DNA of 64,000 nucleotides from Photorhabdus luminescens subsp. luminescens (lineage in GTDB: Bacteria > Pseudomonadota > Gammaproteobacteria > Enterobacterales > Enterobacteriaceae), in NCBI RefSeq assembly GCF_001083805.1, contig NZ_JXSK01000006.1, forward strand, positions 248,001-312,000, given 5' to 3'. Within the stretch, counting starts at the first letter, position 1, and every line of letters starts with the position of its first letter. Positions 28,901-36,600 of this stretch are shown in pieces. Below the pieces are notes generated by a model. The model was not told the origin of the DNA. It saw nothing but the letters and a program-made list of their open reading frames with translations, and made no database searches. The translations under genes were made by a program, and so were the position numbers.

Positions 28901-29899
28901 TTGGGCGGCCATTCACTGCTCGCTATGCGAATGACGAATATTGCCGCTGGTCGAGGAATGGTTTGCACATTGAATACCTTGTTCCAATTCCCAGTGCTGG
29001 CTGAACTGGCCGCAAAAATCACCTCGGATTTGCTGTCACAGCCGCAAAACAGCGCTATATCGGTACGACCTGATGGGACAGAATTGCCGCTGTTCTTTGT
29101 TCCCAGTGGCATGGGTGACTACTCCTATGCTTTCGGGCTGGCTCAGCATATTCCGTCGGGCTACCCGATTTATGCGCTGCCTTGGCCTGCCATCAGTGAA
29201 GAACCGATGTCAACGATGGAAGAGCAAGCTGCCAGAATGATTACCTTGATGAAAGCCGTTCAACCGGTAGGTCCATATCGGATAGGTGGTTACTCTTCTG
29301 GCGGCATATTGGCTTATGCCATTGCCCAACGGCTTTTGAGTGCTGGTGAACGGGTTAATTTCCTGGGGCTGATTGACACGCTTGCTCCTCATTGCTTTGG
29401 TCAGCAGATAGAGCAACCAAAACATCAATTTTTTACCGAATTGGTCAGGCAATTAGGGGAAGAACATTCTGAACAGGTTGCGGCGTTGTATCAACGAATC
29501 GATGAGTTGAATTTGGTGCAGTTTATTGCAGCGGCGCAGGAATTGGCGTTATATCCCGTCAATTTGAGTGCTGACTTAATAGCGAAGCGTTGGGAACAGA
29601 TGGAGTATTATGAGCAAATAGTCAGAAATTATGAGCCACCCGCATTAACGGTAACGTTGCATCAGTTTTATGCGGTGGAACCTTACCCGTCTATTTCTTT
29701 TGTGGCGGATGAAAAGTCAGAGCCTTTAAATATCGATTCATCTCTAGGTTGGGCGCAGGTAATAGCCGATATTTCGCTTAAGCTCATTGCTATTCCGGGT
29801 GACCACTTTAGTTTATTGGAAGATGATGAGAATAAAATTGCTTTAGCTCAGGCCTTAAATATGGCGCTGGCAACCCGTTGTGAAGGGGAGGTGGTATAA
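19979..29899 (+). CDS. Trimodular NRPS: (C)-A-T-C/E-A-T-C/E-A-T-TE (3306 aa)
   Basis: Approximate residue map: 30-260 a shortened condensation-like start without the HHxxxDG motif; A1 with YTSGSTGQPKG near 430; T1 (LGGHSL) near 820; condensation domain with HHLLEQEGD near 924 and HHLIGDH near 1043; A2 motif near 1508; T2 near 1898; second condensation domain with HHLLEQAGD near 2001; A3 motif near 2585; T3 near 2975; thioesterase with GYSSGG (Ser near 3106) and GDHFSLL (His near 3275). The HH(L)xxxxGD motif marks dual condensation/epimerisation domains, so residues 1 and 2 should be D. Specificity residues read by alignment to GrsA are D-V-E-S-M-G-G-V-T for A1 and D-V-E-S-I-G-A-V-T for A2 and A3, most like basic residues (Lys/Orn/Arg group); this is a tentative reading. 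The product would be a released or cyclised tripeptide or an oligomer of it. It is a one-gene transcription unit. Confidence 0.93.
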   Translation: MKNNFAKAGSAFKTQTSKNITDANDVPQQTQNTKNILQRLTSSELFWYERLAALQPLQLPFEIAGEHTEPRWTMSAWQSPLPKKGEEEPLRTLLQTFVIYLARLTQQTVFQIGWRVDEVKDESANLATVVPMAVEVEFDKPWREVAGWVNNELSRLAQHGTFSCDLFYCSPSLHAIPALATSRPWRIAVSLIKDGRPRDQKVSGELLTLQINAQGGFRWIYDENRLSTEVVLRMSEHLQVLAASKNMGDEIPVGQLNLLPEAERTLLLETWNVTETPDPNPLCIHQLFEQQAEQAPEATALEYQEYSFSYAELNARANRLAHQLIELGVIPDQRVAICVARTPAMVVALLAVLKAGGAYVPLDSTYPAERLAYILNDTAPSVVLADESGQAALGEDALAGLTVLDPNISPDQPDSNPLAASLTPHHLAYVIYTSGSTGQPKGVMIEHQAIYQRLLGVNDTYAVTAQDRVLQFAAFAFDVSVEEFFSALCNGATLVIRDDSWLASVREFIALTRRHHITIVSLPTLFWSELAAREAGLPLPDCLRLIMIGGEAVKRNAIQDWFMQEGYRPQLLNGYGPTENTVTVTYKEVLSPEDARSIGQPVKNSRIYLLDKYGELVPVGCVGEMYIGGVGVARGYLNRPALSEERFIPDPFSSVSGARMYRSGDLARYLPDGDLEFLGRNDEQVKIRGFRVELGEIETRLVEHPAVQEAAVLALDDGQHKRLVAYVAAEAHERLAADLREYLSAILPDYMVPVAFVRLDAFPQTPSGKLDRRALPAPTEEDFARQIYEAPKGEAEITLAAIWRELLGIEQISRHDSFFALGGHSLLAVRMIERLRHLGLTLTARDLFQSPALSDLALALGQHRAVIVPPNVITPATTALTPEMLPLIDLTQTDIDRIVELAPGGIANIQDIYALSPLQDGILFHHLLEQEGDPYLLLYPVVFANRSLLDRYLAAVQQAIDRHDILRTAFIWQGLSAPAQVVLRRAQLSVMELTLDPVDGPVIDQLTRRFDPGHYRLNLSQAPLLHFVIAQETDGRWFLLELEHHLIGDHETMELMHREVQAYFAGQEERLPAPAPFRNLVAQARLGVSQEAHTRFFTDMLAEVDEPTLPFGLAEVHRDGSRMTEAHRMLTTTLNDRLRSQARRLGVSLAALCHLAWAQVLSRTSGQEKVVFGTVLFGRMAAGEGADNGMGLFMNTLPLRLDIDDTPVQDSVHMVHLRLAELLEHEHASLALAQRCSGVQGENPLFSALFNYRHNEQPVTLDETMAGIEFLGEQERTNYPFGLSVEDGGSTLGLTAQVVQPFDPDRLCGYMQQALESLVEALEQAPETPIRVLNVLPETERTLLLETWNTTETPYPDPLCIHQLFEQQVEKTPDATALEYQDQTFSYAELNARANRLAHQLIALGVVPDQRVAICLARSPSVVVALLAVLKAGGAYVPLDPTYPGERLAYILNDTAPSVVLIDEAGRTALGEQTLAGLTLLDPNTQSDRPDSNPQVAELMPQHLAYVIYTSGSTGQPKGVMIEHQALYQRHLGFNETYAVTAQDRLLQFASFAFDVSVEECCLSLCNGATLVMRDEHWLTSMQEFIALAWQNRITVMSLPALFWSELVARDNGLPLPDCLRLIIIGGEAVKKSAVQEWFTREVHRPRLLNAYGPTENTVTATCKEILFSTDDRSIGRPVKNTRIYLLDRDGQPVPLGCVGEMYIGGVGVARGYLNQPELSIERFIPDPFSPVSGARMYRTGDLARYLPDGDLEFLGRNDEQVKIRGFRIELGEIATRLMEHPAVQEAAVLALEGGQGKRLVAYVAAEANTELAAGLREYLSATLPDYMVPSAFVRLDTFPQTPNGKLDRRALPAPREEDFVRQVYEAPQGETEIALAAIWRELLGIEQISRHDSFFVLGGHSLLAVRMIERLRHLGLMLTARDLFRYPVLSELAQTLGQHQVVVVPPNVITPATTTLTPEMLPLIDLTQTDIDRIVRQVPGGVANIQDIYALSPLQDGILFHHLLEQAGDPYLLLYPVIFENRSLLDRYLAAVQQAIDRHDILRTAFIWQGLSVPAQVVLRRAQLPVTELTLDPTDGSAIDQLTRRFDPGHYRLDLSQAPLLHFVITQETDGRWFLLELQHHLIGDHETLEVMHREVQAHFTGQGDSLPAPVPFRNLVAQARFGRSQAEHTRFFTDMLAAVDEPTLPFGLAEVHRDGSQMREAHRALTATLNDRLRSQARRFGVSLAALCHLAWAQVLSHNSGQEKVVFGTVLFGRMEAGEGADNGMGLFMNTLPLRLDIDDTPVQDSVRAVHLRLAGLLEHEHASLALAQRCSGIASGTPLFSALFNYRHNALSATSDDIISGIEFLDGQERTNYPFGLSIEDGGSTLGLTALVVQPFEPDRLCGYMQQALESLVDALEQAPETPVRALNILPETERTLLLETWNTTENPYPDPLCIHQLFEQQVEKTPKATALVYEEQCFNYAELNARANRLAHQLIALGVMPDQRVAICMARSPAIVVALLAVLKAGGAYVPLDPTYPGERLAYILSDTEPFVVLVDEAGRVALGEEALTGLTVLTPSTLPDQPDSNPLVAELTPQHLAYVIYTSGSTGQPKGVMIEHQAVYQRHLGFNETYVVTAQDRLLQFASFAFDVSVEECCLSLCNGATLVMRDDRWLTSMQEFIALACQNRITVMSLPALFWSELIAKDNGLTLPDCLRFIIIGGEAVKKSAIQDWFMQEGYRPRLLNAYGPTENTVTATCKEILSPTDDSSVGRPLKNTCVYLLDKYGQPVPLGCVGEMYIGGVGVARGYLNQPELSAERFIADPFSPVSGARMYRTGDLARYLPDGNLEFLGRNDEQVKIRGFRIELGEIETRLVEYPAVQEAAVLVWEDGRGKHLVAYVVAEAHEGLTASLRAYLSAILPDYMVPSAFVRLDTFPQTPNGKLDRRALPAPREEDFARQVYEAPQGETETILAAIWCELLGVEQVSRHDNFFALGGHSLLAMRMTNIAAGRGMVCTLNTLFQFPVLAELAAKITSDLLSQPQNSAISVRPDGTELPLFFVPSGMGDYSYAFGLAQHIPSGYPIYALPWPAISEEPMSTMEEQAARMITLMKAVQPVGPYRIGGYSSGGILAYAIAQRLLSAGERVNFLGLIDTLAPHCFGQQIEQPKHQFFTELVRQLGEEHSEQVAALYQRIDELNLVQFIAAAQELALYPVNLSADLIAKRWEQMEYYEQIVRNYEPPALTVTLHQFYAVEPYPSISFVADEKSEPLNIDSSLGWAQVIADISLKLIAIPGDHFSLLEDDENKIALAQALNMALATRCEGEVV

Positions 29900-29930
29900 T
29901 ACTAATATATTAATGATTTAACCTTGATAT

Positions 29931-29967
29931 AAAAATCCGGTATATATTTTTTTATACCGGATTTTTA
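29931..29967 (+). terminator. Terminator of the NRPS gene
   Basis: Perfect 14-bp inverted repeat AAAAATCCGGTATA / TATACCGGATTTTT with an 8-base T-rich loop, 32 bp after the stop. The A and T runs at both ends let it work in both directions. Confidence 0.9.
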
Positions 29968-30220
29968 TTGAAAAATAAATGAAATGATAATTGCAATATA
30001 AGTTATTTAGTCAAGATTTTACTATTGTTATTATTTTTTATTTTATTTAAATCTGATGTGGTTTTGCATAGTAATTTCAATATAATTAACACTTTGAATG
30101 CAGTAGATATTATATAAGTTCAGTAAATAGTGTTCTAAAAGGCGGTTGAAACAGGTTAATTAAGGAAAGATAGGAAATATTATTATTCATGATAAAAGTA
30201 AAAAAACGTTATTCTTGAAG

Positions 30221-30320
30221 TGATCCCAAAAAGTTGGACAGGTTACATTAAGCAGCTAATAATACCTGAGTTCGGAACTCTACCGGACTCAGGCTATTTA
30301 ATTTCAAGCGAATTCTTTAA
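30221..30320 (-). mobile_element. IS3-family remnant (right end and last codons of orfB)
   Basis: On the - strand the last codons read LNSLSPVEFRTQVLLAA and stop at 30248-30250, the typical C-terminus of an IS3-family OrfB transposase. Outside it lies the IS end, which reads toward 30221 as TGTCCAACTTTTTGGGATCA. Upstream of this fragment the frame is closed, so the rest of the element is lost. Confidence 0.75.
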
Positions 30321-30697
30321 TCCTTCACTTGCACTATTAAAATCCAACCACCTGAAATATCAAGCCTAAAAAAATCAGATATAACATTCGGTCAATAAAT
30401 AACCTTTCTGAGGTTCATCACTTTATTTATTCAATGTCTTATAAAAAACACAACAATATGATTGGAAAATATATCCACATATAAATAATTACATTAATAA
30501 ATAGTTCATGTTATTAATAATTGATATTTAGATATATACAAAGTTGATTATATTAAAACGTTATCATTTATATACCTTCGACCCGGCCGTATGTGCGGGA
30601 ATCCCACGGTAAATGTATTGGATAACAAATCCGTATTGACCGACAGCCTTTCGCGGTGCGAAGGGCTTCCCTCAACAACAGACAAAGGATCACTGTA
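30321..30697. other. AT-rich leader region of the large toxin gene
   Basis: No gene is supportable here. The left part is very AT-rich; from about 30578 it becomes GC-rich like the toxin gene itself, suggesting that the toxin arrived with its own leader. A hairpin GCCTTTCGC / GCGAAGGGC (one G-T pair) lies at 30646-30666. AAAGGA at 30684-30689 is the ribosome-binding site of the toxin start at 30698. Confidence 0.55.
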
Positions 30698-33600
30698 ATG
30701 GCTTTTATACCTATATCTAAAGATTTTACGAAACTGCTTAATACTCTGATCGAGCGACAGATCAAGGCGGCGGGTCGTCAGACCGAATGGTTTAACATGA
30801 GCTCTGACGAGCGTGCTGATTACATCAGGCAGGTAATCGACCGGCTACAAGAAATGCAGCAGAGTACCTTAAGTGTGCTGGCTGCCCAGCATTTTCAGAT
30901 GCAGGACAACCCTATTTCTGTCGGCGACCAGTTGCAGACGTTACAGAAAATACGGAGGCAGATGAACAATGTGCGCGGCACGCCGGCGGTCAACGCCTAC
31001 AAGCAGCAACTGGACCGCGACATCTTGTTATACCGTCGTCAGCAAACGGCCATAACGCACTTTGACAGTACTTGGGGCAAGGCTTTGGACATGCTAAGTC
31101 CCGGCGGCTTAAAGATTCTGAATGCGGCGCCCCTGAATACGGCGACTCTGAAGGAGGGGACCCCGAAGGAGGCGCTCCTGAAGGAGGATAAGGCGAACAA
31201 GCGGGCTAAGCTGGATGCTGAGATTAAGCGTCTGGAACAGCAACTGGCCGTACAGGTAGCCGACTCTACATTTAGCCAAAAATATGTGACGCTGTTTTCC
31301 GAACTGCAAGCTTACAAGGACGTCAATGCCCTCTACAACGCTTTTCTTAATGCATCATCCTCTAAGGAACAGGCTGCGGCCCTCGACGCGTTGACCAAGG
31401 TGCCTCAAGCCTCCGATGATCTGCCGGTAAATATTTCACTACTGATGATGGAGGAACGTCCTGGCTACATCCGCATGAACGTCGCGTTGGTCAATGCCAG
31501 CACTGATGGCCGCTTCAAGGACTTCTTTCTGGAGAACGGTAAGTTGGTCGTACCGACGAATGGGGTACTCAACTTCTCCTTCGGTACCGCAGCTCGCTCT
31601 CTGGCCTGGCAACAACAATACCGGCTCAAAAACGAGCCGCCATCCTCCCGTTCGCCGACCTATGCGCCAATTCGCTCGGTGCTGGTTAAAACTGCATTCG
31701 TCGAGAAGTACTTCGCCAATTATCTGGTTTCGGAAAGTACCTTGCGCGAAGGTTTCAAGGCGCAGTTGCTGGCTGACGGTCACAAGATGCTGCTGACCAA
31801 CGTTGATCGCAAGGTGCCGAACCAGATTGGGATTCAGGTATCCGGTCAGGCTCTGAATACCACTATCCCCCGTGAGGTGCCATTGCCAAGCGCCTTGAGT
31901 GACCTGATCAATCAGAATGCTGATATCTCCAGCTTCCAGACTATCGGCCTGGAGGGATTTCGCCAGAACAGTTACCGCCCGGATCGTGACGGACTTTTCG
32001 TCAATATCCATGAGCTGGAACGCTCGGTCGGTTTTGCCAGTCGCCAGTACTTATTGGAAATGCCTCAGAGCAAAACACAGGGTAAATCCCAAAGCAAAAC
32101 CTACCTGTCCGCAACACCCTTTGTGGTGATGAGCGTTGACGGCGACAAGATTAGCAGTAGTCACTTGAGCAAGGCGCAGACCGCCGAATTGTATCAATAC
32201 AACGCCGCATTTTTTGAGAAGTTGGATCAATTGCGAGACGATGGGGAGAAGGCCAGTCGTTTATTCAAAGACAGCATCGAACGCGCAGAGTTCGAGCAGC
32301 AACTGGCGCGTTTGCTCGAACGCAACCACATCACCCCCGCAGGGGTGTTGGAGCCGAAGTACACTCGTGACAGCATGCGCGATATCAAGGGCAATAACCT
32401 GAACAAGGTGCTATGGGAACAGGCGTTCGCCGCTTCGGTCTGGCAGAGCGCCGATAATGACCCGCTGCTGTTCGGGTTGGCGGAGGGTCTGGTAGAAAAC
32501 TCGGTTGTGGTCAAGGTTCTGCAAAGTGGCTATGTGCAAAGTGACATTGCCCAAGCCAAGAAGCTGCTGGAACCGCTGTACGAACAATGGCGCGTTCAGG
32601 CTGTCGAAGCGGAAACCCTGCGGGTTGATAAAGCCAATGCAGCACAGCATCCAAACAACCCGAAAATACTGGTTTTTGATAAGGCCACGGTTGAGCACTC
32701 ACTGGATAGCAAGTTGCTCACCCTGTTGTTAGCCGGTCCCCAGCTCCTTGAGAGCGCCGATGCGCAATTGCGCTCGGAGGTTGAGGCGGCGCTGTTGAGT
32801 AATGAGGGCAGGAGCCTGCGCAAACAGGTCTTGTTCCATGCTTTGCGCCCGGTAGCTGATGGCCTTTCCAAGGCTGCGGTCCCGGTCAATTCCCACCGCA
32901 AGCTGGGTGGCTCCAAGGTTATAATCAATAATCGGTTGAATCAGCCTGACCCGTATCTAATCCTCAATACCAACTCTGAGGAGCTGGCGTATCACGATGG
33001 TTCGTACCTGATCAAGGACGATAAATACCGCAGTTACAACCAGTTCCGTCCGGACCCTAATAATGACGCCACACGTTACATGAATGACTTGGACACCCCG
33101 TTCGTGGGGGGGATTTCCGGGACCACCCAGACTGTCAGCAATGCTTTGCCGGAATTGTTCGATAGAACGTTGAGCGTCAGGGAGTACTGGCAGTTCCAGA
33201 TGGCTAATGCGGCCTTCATGATCCGTAACGGCTATCATTCGTTCTTCGAAACCTTTTACGTCGCTGCGCGTTATGAACCGAAGGGTACGGGCAGTATCGG
33301 CGAGGACATGTTGCAGATGTTCGACAAGTACCGTGCTGAAGGCAATAAGGAGATGTTGCAGGGTGAACTGTATGACGGAGTGATGGCGCGAATCCTGCCG
33401 ATCGTCAATCAGGGTTTGTCAGCGGCTGATGAGTTTCATCCACCGCGTTTTACCCGCATTGGTCCAATGTCGGCGCTGTTGGGGCAGGCGGTGAAGGATC
33501 TCGAACTCAAGGGCGGATTGGTGTCTGTAGATGATAGATTTGAACCCCGTCAAGGTAGTGCTGATATCCATCAGTTTGTTGCTGATCCTACACAGTTCGC

Positions 33601-36600
33601 TAAAACCCATACCATCAGTGCCGAGGCGTTGGTCAAGTCGGGCCGCCTGCCAGCGGAGGGTAATGTTCAGTTGGTGAAGGTCACGCCTAACTTGTATGAG
33701 CTTGAATACACCGAGCGAAATACCAATGATATATCGACAAACCACGAGTTGGCGTACTTCCTTGGCTACAACGGTTCGGATCAGGCTAATGCGGTACCTG
33801 CCTATGTGGACATTCCCAAGCGGGCGGTACTGGGCAACTTCCTCTTCACTGGTACGTTGTCGGGCGGCTCGCTGGTGGTGACCAGTCTTGACGCTAATAC
33901 CTACCGGGTTTACCACGATGGTCGGGTCAACAGTTCGCTGTTGTACGACAATGTGGTGATGGCGGTCGACTATAAGGATTACCAAGTATCCGGTACCACC
34001 GAGGGTCTTGCCACAGCGTACATGCAGTACGTTCATGGCGAATGGCAACTGGCGTTCCAGCGTCAAGAATATCAACGAGATGGACAGCGGGTCTGGCCGA
34101 AGTTGCGCGATGGTGGAGAGCCACTCTCGATCCAGGTCGCCGACAGTCAGGTGGGGCAGCGCAATCAGGGCAAGTTTGCCACCTACCGCGAGCAGGTTCA
34201 CCAACAACTGAAGAAGGTAGCAACGCAGTTTGGGGTGTCGGTCGAAGGGGTTGCCGACGATGTCTACACAGAAGGCGTGTTTTCTCCTGAACATCCAGAG
34301 ATTGCCGCCTGGACCCGGTTGCGCGAAGCTGTTCAGGCCAAGATCTCTGCCGATATCGACCAAGTGGTGGGCAAGCGCTACCAGCTCCAGGAAGCACGAC
34401 ACACTTCAAGCGATACGGCTTTGATCGACCAGCAGATCAAACAACTCAATCTTACGCAGGACTACTACAGGGCGCAGTACGATTCAGTATTGCGTGAATC
34501 CGATTTTATCGAAAAGACTTGGTTCTGGCAGCATATCAAGGCTAAAGACGGCAGCGCTGCGGTGGTACGGATTGACGATACGGCTATCCAAGATGGGGAG
34601 CACACCAGCAGCGTGGGTGATCGTTATGCGATCGCCGAGGCTTACCAGCGTGGTGTGTTGGACGCCGCGTTTACTAATGGCTTACGCAACTTCCGTGAGA
34701 TCAAAATCCCCGGAGTGGATAATGAAACGTCAGTTCTTGACATGAAGCGTCTGTTTCTTGAGAGAAAACTCACCGCCGAGCAACGGGGCGCCTTGAGCGG
34801 TCGCATCACCGAAACCAGCCAGGCCGAATACATCGATAAGGTACTACGGCAGACTGCAGTGTTCAGTGAGGACTTCCATGATGCCGGTAGTGTCTTCAAT
34901 CGCCTGGTACCACAGGACTTTTATTTGTCGCTGGTTGGTGACCAATCCGGTGGCCGTTGTTACCCCTTGGTCAGGGCTATGGCTGTGGCATTGGCTAGTG
35001 GCGGTGAGACCGGCATCAACAATCTGGTGCAAAAACTGTTCTTCGCTTCCGCCGACCCGCAGGCAGGCAGCTCCACGCTGCTCAAGAACAGCTTGATCCG
35101 GCTGCACTCTAATGTTGAAGCCGTTCAAGCTTCCACGGAACTGGGCCTGTTCAATTTGTCCGAAGTGGTGTCGCGGCTGACCACAACGACCGACACTGCG
35201 ATGTTCGCGCTCAATACTCAGAATCACTCGATGATGGTAGGGATCACTGACACAACCGAAGGGCGTCGCTATTACTTCTATGACCCGAACGTCGGAATCT
35301 TTGCTTTCAAAAATACTGATGATTTGTTCAAGGCGATGAACACGCACTTGGTGGAGCGCAATTTGGCCGTACACTATGGCTCATTCGGCAGTCAGTCGGT
35401 GCCAGCCTTCAACTTGATTGAGATCTATACCGGTAAGATGGCTGAGGTACCTGTGGGCAATGGTCTGAACGTGGCCGACTTGACCCGGTTCGAGGAACTG
35501 GCCAGTGTCATCGGGCAACGGCGCCAGGTCGAGCAGGTGGTGAGAGCGCCAGAGCGGGTCACAGAGGACTTGCGGCTAAGTACCTTGCTCAAGACCCTTG
35601 ATGCCGAGCAATTAGGGGCACGGTTCGAAGTTGCTAGCACTCAGTTGGCGCAAGAACACCAATTGGACAGCCATTGGCTACCGATTATTGCCACGACCGA
35701 AGAGCTGGGAGAAGGTCGTTACCGAGTCCAGTTCATCAACCGTGACCAACCCGAGCAGACCCGCTGGCTGACCACCGACGATAGCACGTTTGTCGAATTC
35801 CGGCGCTTCGTCGATGAACATATGAGTGTGCTGAATGAGCACTTTACCCTGGAGAATGGTCGAATGCAGCTTCGCAGCGGGGGTGGCGAGGTCGCTCCGG
35901 TGGACGGGTTGAACGCTGGGTTTATGGTCCAGACGCTGATCCAGTGGTTTGCTGACAAAAACCGCCATGATGCTGCAAGCGGAGTGGCTTCGCCTGATTT
36001 AGCCACTGCACTCAAGATCCACAGCTATCTTGGTCTGACTCAGATGGCCCACGGTAGTCTCCAGGATGTAGTCAAGATCACTGAACTGGTACGCACGGCG
36101 CTGCGCGGCGAAGTGAAAGCCGCCGAAACTTCGTTTAAGGACTTTGCTTTGAGTTTGGGCCATACCGTCAATGAAGGTGCCGGTATATTGTTTGGTGGAG
36201 TCATGGTCGGTCTGGATGCCTATGAGCTGGCCCATGCCGAGAATGATGTACAGAAAGCCGTGTTCGGTACCCAACTGGCGTTCGACTCGGCCAGCTTCGT
36301 CACTGGCGCAGCAGGGGTGGGCGCCGGGTTGGTCGGTGCCTCGACGACTGCGGCAGTACTCGGTGGGGCCGGGGTGATCCTTGGTGGGCTCGCAGTGGGC
36401 TTTACGGCGCTGGCACAGGCTTTTGGCGCGGTTGCCGAGGATGCTAAGGCGGTAGGTCGTTACTTCTACGCGGTTGACCATGCCTACGACAAAAATGGCT
36501 ATGATCATAAAGTCGAGAACGGGAAGCAGGTGATGGTGCCCCTGCCTGGGGCGGTAGTCAAGCGTCTCGACCTGCAAAAGAGCCAGATAGTCTTCGATAG

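Noticed and set aside
30656-30697. Upstream start for the large toxin
   Set aside because: AAAGGA is correctly spaced from the ATG at 30698; the upstream codons overlap a hairpin and have no ribosome-binding site.
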